DNA of 25,337 nt from an uncultured Bacilli bacterium (GTDB lineage Bacteria > Bacillota_I > Bacilli_A > RF39 > UBA660), in contig CANRPL010000013.1 in the NCBI GenBank assembly GCA_947632495.1, positions 1 through 25,337 on the forward strand, given 5' to 3'. The position numbers and the translations under genes are program-made. How positions within the stretch are numbered: position 1 is the first letter of the stretch; each line of letters starts with the position of its first letter. The notes beneath the pieces were generated by a model that was given only the letters and a program-made list of their open reading frames with translations, was not told the origin of the DNA and did no database searches. This document shows positions 7,104 through 14,113 of this stretch, in pieces.

Positions 7104-9083
7104 ATGACAGATATTGAAGTAATAAATAATATTAAATCTTTAGGTATTGATATGATTAATGAGGCGAAAAGTGGTCATCCGGGTATTGTTTTAGGGGCTG
7201 CTCCTATTTTATATTCACTTTATAGTAAACATCTCAATGTCAATTCTAATGATCCTATTTGGTTTAATCGTGATCGTTTTGTAATGAGTGCTGGACATGG
7301 TTCTGCTTTATTATATGCGACTTTATTTATGTGTGGTTATTCTTTAACTATCGATGATTTAAAAAAATTCCGTCATAGTAACTCTAAAACTCCAGGCCAT
7401 CCTGAACTTGGTGTAACCCCTGGTGTCGATTGTTCTACAGGACCTTTAGGTCAAGGTATCGCAACTAGTGTCGGTATGGCTCTAGGTGAAAAAATTTTAG
7501 CGGAACGTTATCGCATTAATAAAAATGAATCACTTATTGATTACCGTGTCTATGCTTTAGTGGGTGATGGTGACTTGATGGAGGGTGTCTCTTATGAAGC
7601 ATGTTCTCTAGCGGGAACCCTTAAACTTAATAATTTAATTGTCGTATATGATTCAAATGATATATCTTTAGATGGTTCAACAAATAAAACATTTACCGAG
7701 AATGTTCGCTCACGTTTTGAAGCGATGGGATGGACTACTTATTTAGTAAAAGATGGCAACAATCTAGCTAATTTGAATCATACTTTAGATAAAGCTAAAA
7801 AAGCTAGTAACCCAGTATTTATTGAAGTTAAAACAAAAATAGGTGATGGTTCTTTACTAATGGGAACTAATAAAGTTCATGGTGGAACTTTAACTAGTGA
7901 AGATATTATGCAGCTAAAAAGTAAATTACAAATGCCAATGGAACCATTTGCTTACCAAGAAGAAGCTCGCCAATATTTTCGTAGTAAGTTATCAGAGCGT
8001 GTCAATGATAAATATAAAAAGACCAATAATATTTATAATGACTACGTTATGGGAGTATGTAAAGGTGATAAAACTTTAGCGGGTTATTTATTTAATAATG
8101 ATTTTCACTATAATCTTTTAAAGTTAGAGTGGGATTTAAGAGATCATCAAAAAGAAGCTACTCGTGATTCTAATGCAACTTTCATATATTATTTATGTCG
8201 TAATATTAAAACTTTTATCGGTGGTAGTGCCGATTTAGGTACATCAACGAAAACTTATGTTAAGGAGTTACCCGATATTACTAGTAGTAATTTCAATGGT
8301 AATAATATCTGGTTTGGTGTCCGTGAACATGCGATGGGAGCTATCTTAAATGGTTTAGCGCTTGTCAATATGAAACCATATGGTTCGACTTTTTTAAGTT
8401 TTGCTGATTATTTAAAACCAGCAATGCGTATGTCAGCTTTAATGCATCTACCAGTAACTTATATCTTCTCCCATGATTCGATTAATGTTGGACCAGATGG
8501 TCCAACCCATCAACCTGTTGAGCAGTTAGCGATGTTACGTTCTATACCTAATATGAAAGTTTTCCGTCCAGCCGATATGAAAGAATTATTAGGTTGTTGG
8601 CAAGTTATCTTAAATTCTAATGATAATCCTAGTTCGCTAATTTTAAGCCGTCAAGAAGTAGAATTACATCATAATACAGATGCTAAAATGACCCTTTTAG
8701 GAGGGTATATCTATTTTAAAGAACAAGCCCCTTTAAAATATATTTTAGTAGCGAGTGGAACGGAATTAGCTTATGCTCGTAATATCGGTTATGATTTACT
8801 TCAAAAAGGCATTAGAAATTTCCGTATTGTCAGTATGCCATCTATTGAACAATTTTTAGAATGTCAAGAAGAATATCGTTATAATATTTTACCTAATCAT
8901 ATTTTAAAAATAGTTATTGAAGCGGGTTCTTCTTTTGGATGGCATCGCCTTGGTGATAATGTTACAACTATCGGTGTTGAAAACTTTGGTATCAGCGGTA
9001 TGAAAGATGAAGTCTTAACTAGTATGCACTATGACTATGATAGTGTCCGTGATAAAGTTTTTAACATCATGCATATTGACTAA
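7104..9083 (+). CDS. tkt: Transketolase
   Basis: 659 residues from the ATG at 7104, chosen because AAGGGG lies 7 nt upstream and the promoter -10 box (7073-7078) falls inside the longer in-frame extension that begins at 7029. The enzyme transfers two-carbon ketol units in the non-oxidative pentose phosphate pathway using thiamine diphosphate. Visible signatures: N-terminal AKSGHPG, DRFVMSAGHGSALLYA, the ThDP motif beginning GDGDLMEGVSYEA and ending in the NN/DSN region, the pyrimidine-domain glutamate in VREHAMGAILNG, and GPDGPTHQPVEQLA. Domains follow the usual PP, Pyr, C-terminal order. In Bacillus, tkt also lies near lexA and yneF, so the order is conserved. Confidence 0.97.
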   Translation: MTDIEVINNIKSLGIDMINEAKSGHPGIVLGAAPILYSLYSKHLNVNSNDPIWFNRDRFVMSAGHGSALLYATLFMCGYSLTIDDLKKFRHSNSKTPGHPELGVTPGVDCSTGPLGQGIATSVGMALGEKILAERYRINKNESLIDYRVYALVGDGDLMEGVSYEACSLAGTLKLNNLIVVYDSNDISLDGSTNKTFTENVRSRFEAMGWTTYLVKDGNNLANLNHTLDKAKKASNPVFIEVKTKIGDGSLLMGTNKVHGGTLTSEDIMQLKSKLQMPMEPFAYQEEARQYFRSKLSERVNDKYKKTNNIYNDYVMGVCKGDKTLAGYLFNNDFHYNLLKLEWDLRDHQKEATRDSNATFIYYLCRNIKTFIGGSADLGTSTKTYVKELPDITSSNFNGNNIWFGVREHAMGAILNGLALVNMKPYGSTFLSFADYLKPAMRMSALMHLPVTYIFSHDSINVGPDGPTHQPVEQLAMLRSIPNMKVFRPADMKELLGCWQVILNSNDNPSSLILSRQEVELHHNTDAKMTLLGGYIYFKEQAPLKYILVASGTELAYARNIGYDLLQKGIRNFRIVSMPSIEQFLECQEEYRYNILPNHILKIVIEAGSSFGWHRLGDNVTTIGVENFGISGMKDEVLTSMHYDYDSVRDKVFNIMHID

Positions 9084-9108
9084 AGTAGGGCATATATTTT
9101 ATTAAGTC

Positions 9109-9137
9109 TTGTATTTTTAGTCATTATTTAGTACAAT
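9109..9137 (+). promoter_or_regulatory. Promoter for yneF-murF
   Basis: The -35 TTGTAT (9109-9114), a 17-nt spacer and -10 TACAAT (9132-9137). No terminator is visible between tkt and this promoter, so read-through from tkt is also possible. Confidence 0.65.
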
Positions 9138-9161
9138 ATCAAATATGAAAGGAATGGTATA

Positions 9162-9374
9162 ATGCTAGCGGATATATTATATGTCTTACTAGGGGTTGTT
9201 ATCGGTGGTGTAATTGGTTTTTTCGTCGCTCGTCATTATATGCAGAAGATGATTAAGAAAAATCCACCTATCAATGAACAAATGATTAAAGCAATGATGT
9301 CAGGAATGGGAAGGACACCAAGCCAAAAACAAGTAAATCAAATGATGAAACAAATGACTAAGTACATGGACTAG
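9162..9374 (+). CDS. yneF: UPF0154 (YneF-like) small membrane protein
   Basis: 70 residues, matching the UPF0154/YneF family in length and layout: one N-terminal transmembrane helix (residues ~4-24, with the Gly-rich GVVIGGVIGFFVAR), then a conserved cytoplasmic part with NPPINEQMIKAMM and the Gln/Met-rich GRTPSQKQVNQMMKQM. The function is unknown. The position just after transketolase is the same as in Bacillus. The RBS is AAAGGA before the ATG. murF starts 21 nt after the stop, so the two probably share a transcript. Confidence 0.93.
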   Translation: MLADILYVLLGVVIGGVIGFFVARHYMQKMIKKNPPINEQMIKAMMSGMGRTPSQKQVNQMMKQMTKYMD

Positions 9375-9395
9375 TCATTTTTTTTAGGAGGAAAA

Positions 9396-10604
9396 ATGTT
9401 TCTATCAGAAATTACAGAGGTTTTACATATTAATCTCCTTTATAAAGAAAGAAAGATTAAGGAGATTAAAATCGATAGTCGGCTAATAAATAAAGGAGAT
9501 GCTTTTTTATGCATCAATAATGGTCATAACTATGTTTTAGATGCTCTTAAAAGAGGAGCTCAAGTAGTTATTAGTGAAAGAGATTTAAAGATAGATAGTG
9601 ATATACCTATTATTAAAGTTGAAAGTACGATTACCGCTTTAGCCCTTTTAGCGACTTATATTAGAAGTAAGTATCATGGTATTGTTATCGGTATCACGGG
9701 TAGTTGTGGTAAATCTTCAACGAAAGAGTTACTCCATCATATGTTAAAACAAAAATATAAAGTTTTATGTAGTAAAGGTAGTGATAATAATCATATCGGA
9801 GTACCTAATACACTTCTTGCTTTAAATGATAACTATGACTACGCTATTATGGAATTAGGTACTAATCATCCTGGAGAAATTGCCTATCTTACTAATATCG
9901 TTAAACCGGATATAGCCCTTATTACTAATATTGGCTTATCGCATATTGGTAATTTTAAATCAAAAAAACAAATTTTAAATGAGAAGTTAAGTATTAAAAC
10001 ACCTATTACAGTTATGTTTTTAAATGGAGAAGATGAATTATTAAAAAAAGAAATGGGTATTAAAGTATATGACTATGATTATGATTTTCCAGATACACCA
10101 TATCGCATGAATAGTAAATTAGTTTTTAAAGTGTGTGAATATCTTGGATATAATAAAGATGAATTAAAAAAATATTATGCTTCTTTTAAACCTTTACCAT
10201 CGCGTATGAATTATTTAGTAGTGAATAATATTACTATTATTGATGATGCTTATAATGCTTCATATGAATCTATCTTATGTGGTTTAAAAGCAATTGAAAC
10301 ATATAAACGTAAGATAATTGTCTTTGGTGATATGTTGGAACTAGGTAAATATAGTGATAAGTTACATCGTAAAATATATAAACAAATGAAAAAGATACCT
10401 AATAGTATTATTATGACAGTTGGATCTAATACAAAGAAATTAAAAAACTATTTACATTTTACTAATATTGATACCTTGGAAGACTATTTTAAAGACTTTG
10501 TCTTTGAAGATGGAGATGTAATCTATTTAAAGGGTGCTCATTTACTTCATCTATCAACTCTAGTTAATCCTTTAAAAAAGATAATTAGTAATTTAAATAT
10601 ATGA
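9396..10604 (+). CDS. murF: UDP-N-acetylmuramoyl-tripeptide--D-alanyl-D-alanine ligase (MurF)
   Basis: 402 residues, somewhat shorter than the ~450 usual for MurF. It adds D-Ala-D-Ala to the UDP-MurNAc-tripeptide in the cytoplasm, the last step before the lipid-linked stage of peptidoglycan synthesis. Visible: the Mur N-terminal domain with DSRLINKGDAFLC, the ATP loop GITGSCGKSSTKELL, the DNNHIGVPNTLLAL segment, MELGTNHPGEIAYL and ITNIGLSHIG, and the lysine in NEKLSI that is carbamylated in the family. The C-terminal motif is DDAYNASYES, where MurF usually has D-x-YNANP-x-S. RBS AGGAGG, 6 nt upstream. It ends in TGA, which forms part of the extended -10 box of the next gene's promoter. Confidence 0.92.
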   Translation: MFLSEITEVLHINLLYKERKIKEIKIDSRLINKGDAFLCINNGHNYVLDALKRGAQVVISERDLKIDSDIPIIKVESTITALALLATYIRSKYHGIVIGITGSCGKSSTKELLHHMLKQKYKVLCSKGSDNNHIGVPNTLLALNDNYDYAIMELGTNHPGEIAYLTNIVKPDIALITNIGLSHIGNFKSKKQILNEKLSIKTPITVMFLNGEDELLKKEMGIKVYDYDYDFPDTPYRMNSKLVFKVCEYLGYNKDELKKYYASFKPLPSRMNYLVVNNITIIDDAYNASYESILCGLKAIETYKRKIIVFGDMLELGKYSDKLHRKIYKQMKKIPNSIIMTVGSNTKKLKNYLHFTNIDTLEDYFKDFVFEDGDVIYLKGAHLLHLSTLVNPLKKIISNLNI

Positions 10605-10610
10605 TATAAT
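10602..10610 (+). promoter_or_regulatory. Extended -10 promoter overlapping murF stop
   Basis: TGATATAAT: the TG is part of the murF stop codon and TATAAT is at 10605-10610. The -35 region is poor, as expected for an extended -10 promoter. The predicted start, near 10617, lies inside the following inverted repeat. Confidence 0.55.
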
Positions 10611-10625
10611 AACCACTAGGTGGTT
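10611..10625 (+). promoter_or_regulatory. Inverted repeat covering the ribosome binding site
   Basis: AACCACTAGGTGGTT forms a 6-bp stem (AACCAC/GTGGTT) with loop TAG. The only Shine-Dalgarno-like sequence of the next gene, AGGTGG, is at 10619-10623, in the loop edge and 3' arm. The short T run before the ATG is too weak for me to call it a terminator with confidence. Confidence 0.5.
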
Positions 10626-10627
10626 TT

Positions 10628-11200
10628 ATGAGTAAATATTTTTATCATGGCCTTGATAGTCCAGGTTTAGTTATTAAAATCTTGAAAGAGGGCATAAAAG
10701 CTAAACGCTTACAAGGATATCAAACTTCTCATAACTATAATGGTCTCGATTATATATCTCTTTGTTCCAAAAGGCCCGATTCCTTTTATACTCATAATCC
10801 TCTTTGTGCTTATCCTCATTATATTTATCAACATTTTGTATTAATTATATCCGGTGATATTCCCGCTATTAAACCCATTATTGTTTCACCTTTAGTAGCG
10901 TATCAAGAACTACTTAAAGATGATTCATTAACACCATATAGTGATATGGAAGATGAATATCAAGTTTTAAATTATATTAAACCAGAAGCTATTATTGGCA
11001 TCGGTATTCCTTTTGCCAAACTTAAGAAGAAATGCTTTTTTAAAAAGACTAGACAATTATTAGAAGAAACGAGAACATTACTTCTTTTAGCGCAATCTTT
11101 AGATTTAGATATTGTCGATACTAGTACATTTGATTTTGTTGAACAATATGAAGAAGCTAAAGCTTTAGATAAACATGTAACTTTATCTTTAAATATCTAG
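10628..11200 (+). CDS. Uncharacterised protein, possibly ADP-ribosyltransferase-like fold
   Basis: 190 residues, soluble, no signal peptide. The opening KYFYHGLDSPGLVIKILKEG and the segment GLDYISLC resemble, by eye, the first strand-helix and second strand of DarT/ART-type folds (the form Y-H-x..IL-x-GI.., then I-S-L). EDEYQVLNYIKPEAIIGIGI near residues 118-138 resembles the region that carries the catalytic Glu and the following I-x-P-E-x-I-x-G-I strand in such enzymes. This is pattern matching only; catalytic activity is not shown and the protein could be an inactive relative or another fold. It has its own extended -10 promoter and its RBS lies within an inverted repeat. It sits between murF and tgt without an obvious partner or antitoxin. 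Confidence 0.75.
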   Translation: MSKYFYHGLDSPGLVIKILKEGIKAKRLQGYQTSHNYNGLDYISLCSKRPDSFYTHNPLCAYPHYIYQHFVLIISGDIPAIKPIIVSPLVAYQELLKDDSLTPYSDMEDEYQVLNYIKPEAIIGIGIPFAKLKKKCFFKKTRQLLEETRTLLLLAQSLDLDIVDTSTFDFVEQYEEAKALDKHVTLSLNI

Positions 11201-11232
11201 TAAAAAAGATAGAATTTAAATTAAATATATAG

Positions 11233-11238
11233 TATAAT
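11233..11238 (+). promoter_or_regulatory. -10 box of tgt promoter
   Basis: TATAAT at 11233-11238 lies 18 nt before the tgt ATG. The -35 region (11210-11215, TAGAAT) is weak. A start near 11245 would give a leader of about 12 nt. Confidence 0.55.
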
Positions 11239-11256
11239 GAGCAATGTGGATGTGAT

Positions 11257-12399
11257 ATGATGAAAATAAAATATGAATTAGTTAGTACTTGTGGTAATGC
11301 TCGCCTAGGTAAATTACATACTAATTATGGTACTTATGATACACCGATGTTTATGCCTGTTGGTACCCAAGCAACGGTTAAGACTTTAAGCCCAGAAGAA
11401 CTTAAAGATATGCATAGTGCGGTTATTCTATCTAATACTTATCATTTATGGTTAAGACCAGGTGAAGATGTTGTTGATCATGCAGGCGGATTACATAAGT
11501 TTATGAATTATGATGGACCTATTTTAACGGATTGTGGTGGTTATCAAGTTTTTTCACTTGTTAAAAATAAAAAGAAAGATATAGTGGAAGAAGGCGTTTA
11601 CTTTAAGAGTCATTTAGATGGCCGTAAATTATTTCTAACGCCAGAACTATCTATTCAGATTCAAAATAAACTAGATAGTGATATTGCGATGAGTTTTGAT
11701 GAATGTCCAGCAGCTTCAGCTCCATATGACTATATGAAGAATAGTATTGAAAGAACTTTAAGGTGGGCAAAAAGATGTAAAGATACCCATGCTAATCCAA
11801 GACAATCGTTGTTTGGTATTGTCCAAGGGGGAGCTTATGAAGACTTACGTAAAATTTCGGCTACAGAGACAGTTAAATTAGACTTTGATGGTTACGCTAT
11901 TGGTGGAGTCGCTAACGACGGAGAATCTAAAGAAGATATGTATGCTGCTTTAGATTATTCTATCCCATATCTTCCTACTGATAAACCTCGATACCTCATG
12001 GGTGTAGGAGATCCTATCGATATTATTGAAGGTGTTATTCGTGGTGTCGATATGTTTGACTGTGTTTTACCGACACGTTTAGCGCGTCACGGTAATGCCT
12101 ATACTCGCTATGGTAAGATTAATATTAAAAATTTAAAATATAAAGAAGATTTTACACCGATTGAAGATGGCTGTGACTGTTACGCATGTAAGCATTATAC
12201 CAAAGCTTATATCCGTCATTTAATTACTGCGGACGAAACTTTTGGTGCTCGTCTTTTATCAATTCATAATATCCGTTTCTTAATTAGACTTACGGAAGAA
12301 TTACGTGGTGCGATAAAAGATGGTACTTTATTAGAGTATCGTGATGAATTTAAATCTAAATACTTGGGGGTTAAGGATGATAAGGAAAGTAAGTTATAA
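11257..12399 (+). CDS. tgt: tRNA-guanine transglycosylase (queuosine pathway)
   Basis: 380 residues, usual length. Tgt exchanges guanine-34 in GUN-anticodon tRNAs for a 7-deazaguanine base. The catalytic general-base Asp is D92 (LTDCGGYQVFSL), the nucleophile Asp is D268 (GVDMFDCVLPTRLARHG), and the zinc site is C306, C308, C311 and H337. In Bacillus and E. coli Tgt the substrate-pocket loop reads GG(L)(A/S)VGEPK; here it is GGVANDGESK (216-225), one residue longer and closer to the GESK ending of the eukaryotic enzyme. DSGGF is DCGGY. So the base used may be queuine rather than preQ1 (inference). There are two adjacent ATGs (11257, 11260); the first is placed better relative to GGATGTGAT. 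It overlaps the phosphoesterase gene by 23 nt. Confidence 0.96.
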   Translation: MMKIKYELVSTCGNARLGKLHTNYGTYDTPMFMPVGTQATVKTLSPEELKDMHSAVILSNTYHLWLRPGEDVVDHAGGLHKFMNYDGPILTDCGGYQVFSLVKNKKKDIVEEGVYFKSHLDGRKLFLTPELSIQIQNKLDSDIAMSFDECPAASAPYDYMKNSIERTLRWAKRCKDTHANPRQSLFGIVQGGAYEDLRKISATETVKLDFDGYAIGGVANDGESKEDMYAALDYSIPYLPTDKPRYLMGVGDPIDIIEGVIRGVDMFDCVLPTRLARHGNAYTRYGKINIKNLKYKEDFTPIEDGCDCYACKHYTKAYIRHLITADETFGARLLSIHNIRFLIRLTEELRGAIKDGTLLEYRDEFKSKYLGVKDDKESKL

Positions 12400-13204
12400 C
12401 GTTTCAACAAAAAAGACGAATAAAAGGATTGTTCTTTTAACTGATTTACATTATTATCAAGCACGTAATATGAAAAAACTAAATAAAGTTTTTGACGAGT
12501 TAAAACAAGAGAAGATGGATTATATTTGTCTAGTTGGTGATATTATCGATGTAGGGGAAATTAAAGATAGTGCTTTATTAATTGATTGGTTAAAAGCATT
12601 AACTACATTAAGTACGGTTATCATTTCTTTAGGAGGACATGATTATTATCGTAATCGTAAAGATCATAGCTACTACTATAATCATGAACTTTTTGATGAA
12701 ATTAGAAAGATTAAAGGAATTCACCTATTAGATAATGAGATATATGAAGACGGTAATATTCGTTTTATCGGTTTAACCTTACCTTTAGACTATTATTATC
12801 GATATGGGGAAAACGTCAATTATTTTCGCCGTTTTATCAATAATACTTTTGATAGCTTTAAAAAGGATAAATATAATATTCTTTTATCACATACGCCCAT
12901 TCCTTTTACAAAACTAGATAATTATGATGATATTAAAGTAATGAAAAGTATCTCTTTGGTTTTATCCGGTCATACTCATGCGGGTATTACACCATCTTTT
13001 CTTCGTGATAAGATGCATGGTATAGGCCTATTTTCACCTCATTGTAATCGTATGTTTGTTAAAGATGCTTATGGGTTAATTGAAAAGGGTGATACAAAGA
13101 TTATCATTTCATCAGGTATTACCAAAGCAGCTCCTAGCAATCTCTTTTCTTTTTTGGAACCATTATTTGATAACGAAATAACACTTATTGAATTAAAAAA
13201 ATAG
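12377..13204 (+). CDS. Calcineurin-like metallophosphoesterase
   Basis: 275 residues from ATG 12377; this start is preferred over ATG 12341 because GGGGG lies 6 nt before it and residues upstream lie within tgt. Metallophosphoesterase motifs in order: LTDLH (D23, H25), GDIID (G54-D58), LGGHDYY (86-89), LLSHTP and LSGHTHAG. The fold binds two metal ions and hydrolyses phosphate esters. The third motif normally reads GNHD, with Asn as metal ligand; here Asn is Gly. It resembles YkuE-type phosphoesterases near the C-terminus, but lacks their signal peptide or membrane anchor, so it should be cytoplasmic. The substrate cannot be told. It overlaps tgt and is presumably co-transcribed with it. Confidence 0.92.
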   Translation: MIRKVSYNVSTKKTNKRIVLLTDLHYYQARNMKKLNKVFDELKQEKMDYICLVGDIIDVGEIKDSALLIDWLKALTTLSTVIISLGGHDYYRNRKDHSYYYNHELFDEIRKIKGIHLLDNEIYEDGNIRFIGLTLPLDYYYRYGENVNYFRRFINNTFDSFKKDKYNILLSHTPIPFTKLDNYDDIKVMKSISLVLSGHTHAGITPSFLRDKMHGIGLFSPHCNRMFVKDAYGLIEKGDTKIIISSGITKAAPSNLFSFLEPLFDNEITLIELKK

Positions 13205-13231
13205 AAGGACTATGAAGTCTTTCTATTTTTT
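13201..13231. terminator. Bidirectional terminator between convergent genes
   Basis: An 11-bp stem (13201-13211 / 13216-13226, one G-T wobble) with loop ATGA. It has T residues at 13226-13231 on the plus side and an A run (13195-13201) that gives a T-tract on the minus strand. It covers the stop codons of both the phosphoesterase and the membrane protein gene. Confidence 0.85.
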
Positions 13232-13578
13232 GTAATACCAATCATACTACCTAAAGTGGTAGTAAAAAGTAAAATAAGATTATAAATGATACTACCGATA
13301 TTATAGTGATGATAAAAAATTAAGTTTATGATATTTAGAACAATAAGTATTATTATACCGAACTTGATACCTTCTAACCAACCTTTTTTATTCATCTTTT
13401 TTCCTAAAATAAAGGCTCCTATAAAAAGGCTTACGATGACAATGACAAGTTTCAATGTTGTAAGAGTTGTTCCTTTGATGATATTTAAATAACTAAATAA
13501 AGTTAAAAGTAATAATAAAAGCAAGTAGATACTAATGGTAAAAATCATGCTTACGCCTATCTTTTTTAAATAGTTCAT
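13210..13578 (-). CDS. TIGR04086-family (YrzE-like) membrane protein
   Basis: 122 residues with four hydrophobic helices: ~7-30, ~42-60, ~70-88 and ~96-115, separated by short basic loops (GKKMNKKG). Length, helix spacing and the glycine-bearing SLFIGAFILGKKMNKKGWLEG segment fit the TIGR04086 family of small Bacillota membrane proteins, which includes YrzE. In Bacillus yrzE lies in the yajC-tgt neighbourhood; here the gene is also close to tgt, but convergent. The function is unknown. Its RBS on the minus strand is AGGTGAT, before ATG 13578. Its stop codon lies inside the bidirectional terminator. Confidence 0.85.
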   Translation of the reverse strand: MNYLKKIGVSMIFTISIYLLLLLLLTLFSYLNIIKGTTLTTLKLVIVIVSLFIGAFILGKKMNKKGWLEGIKFGIIILIVLNIINLIFYHHYNIGSIIYNLILLFTTTLGSMIGITKNRKTS

Positions 13579-13607
13579 CCAATCACCTAGTTAAATATAC
13601 GCGATTA

Positions 13608-13636
13608 TTGACTAAATAATGATAAGATAGTACAAT
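13608..13636 (+). promoter_or_regulatory. Sigma-A promoter for gene at 13653
   Basis: The -35 TTGACT (13608-13613), a 17-nt spacer and -10 TACAAT (13631-13636). Confidence 0.8.
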
Positions 13637-13652
13637 TGGGTAGGTGAGATAG

Positions 13653-13961
13653 ATGAGGGAACGCCAAAAAGTTTTGATTGAAGTTATTTGCTTACTAATC
13701 ATATTACTTATTCTATTTGTTTTATTAGTTAACTATCATGAGGAAAAAGAATATCGCGTTATTTTTGTTACTAATAGTGAAGAAAAGGTTGATAGTGTCA
13801 TTTTAAAGGAAGGGGAACTTATTCGAGAACCTGAACTTGATGATCGTGATGGCTATGAATTTATGGGTTGGTATGTAAATGATGAAAAGTATGATTTTAG
13901 TGTTCCCATTAAGAAAGATCTTACTTTAGAAGCACATTGGCAACTAAAAAATAATAATTAG
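13653..13961 (+). CDS. Minimal membrane-anchored protein with one InlB B-repeat
   Basis: 102 residues. A short basic N-terminus, one transmembrane helix (~8-27) and then a single InlB B-repeat (Listeria-Bacteroides repeat, Flg_new family; residues ~34-96), with the diagnostic GYEFMGWYVN, YDFSVPI and LEAHW. The topology should be N-in, C-out, so the repeat is outside the cell. This is the same anchor-plus-repeat arrangement as the two larger proteins downstream, without their cytoplasmic tails and Ig-like domains. RBS AGGTGAG, before ATG 13653. The gene opens the surface-protein cluster. InlB B-repeats are beta-grasp-like modules found in adhesins; the ligand is unknown. Confidence 0.85.
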   Translation: MRERQKVLIEVICLLIILLILFVLLVNYHEEKEYRVIFVTNSEEKVDSVILKEGELIREPELDDRDGYEFMGWYVNDEKYDFSVPIKKDLTLEAHWQLKNNN

Positions 13962-13991
13962 ATATCAATTTGACATTTTTTATTATTTTTT
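13946..13991 (+). terminator. Weak AT-only hairpin, possible terminator
   Basis: AAAAAATAATAA (13946-13957) can pair with TTATTATTTTTT (13980-13991). The stem is all A-T and the loop is 22 nt, so it is a weak candidate for ending the 13653 transcript. Confidence 0.3.
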
Positions 13992-14005
13992 CGCATCTAA
14001 TTATA

Positions 14006-14034
14006 TTGACAAAAGCGACAATATAACGTACAAT
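14006..14034 (+). promoter_or_regulatory. Strong sigma-A promoter for acidic-tail gene
   Basis: Perfect -35 TTGACA (14006-14011), a 17-nt spacer and -10 TACAAT (14029-14034). The predicted start is near 14041, inside the palindrome TTGTTACAA. Confidence 0.85.
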
Positions 14035-14050
14035 TATGTTGTTACAATAG
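14032..14050 (+). promoter_or_regulatory. Shared element with palindrome TTGTTACAA (copy 1)
   Basis: AATTATGTTGTTACAATAG starts inside the -10 box and contains TTGTTACAA (14039-14047), which is symmetric around one base. The same element, differing by one base, lies in the same register at 16123-16141. Confidence 0.65.
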
Positions 14051-14113
14051 GTAATAGTATTGAAATAATGTAGGGTAAACCTATAAAATGAAAGATAAGG
14101 AAAGGATGGCAGT

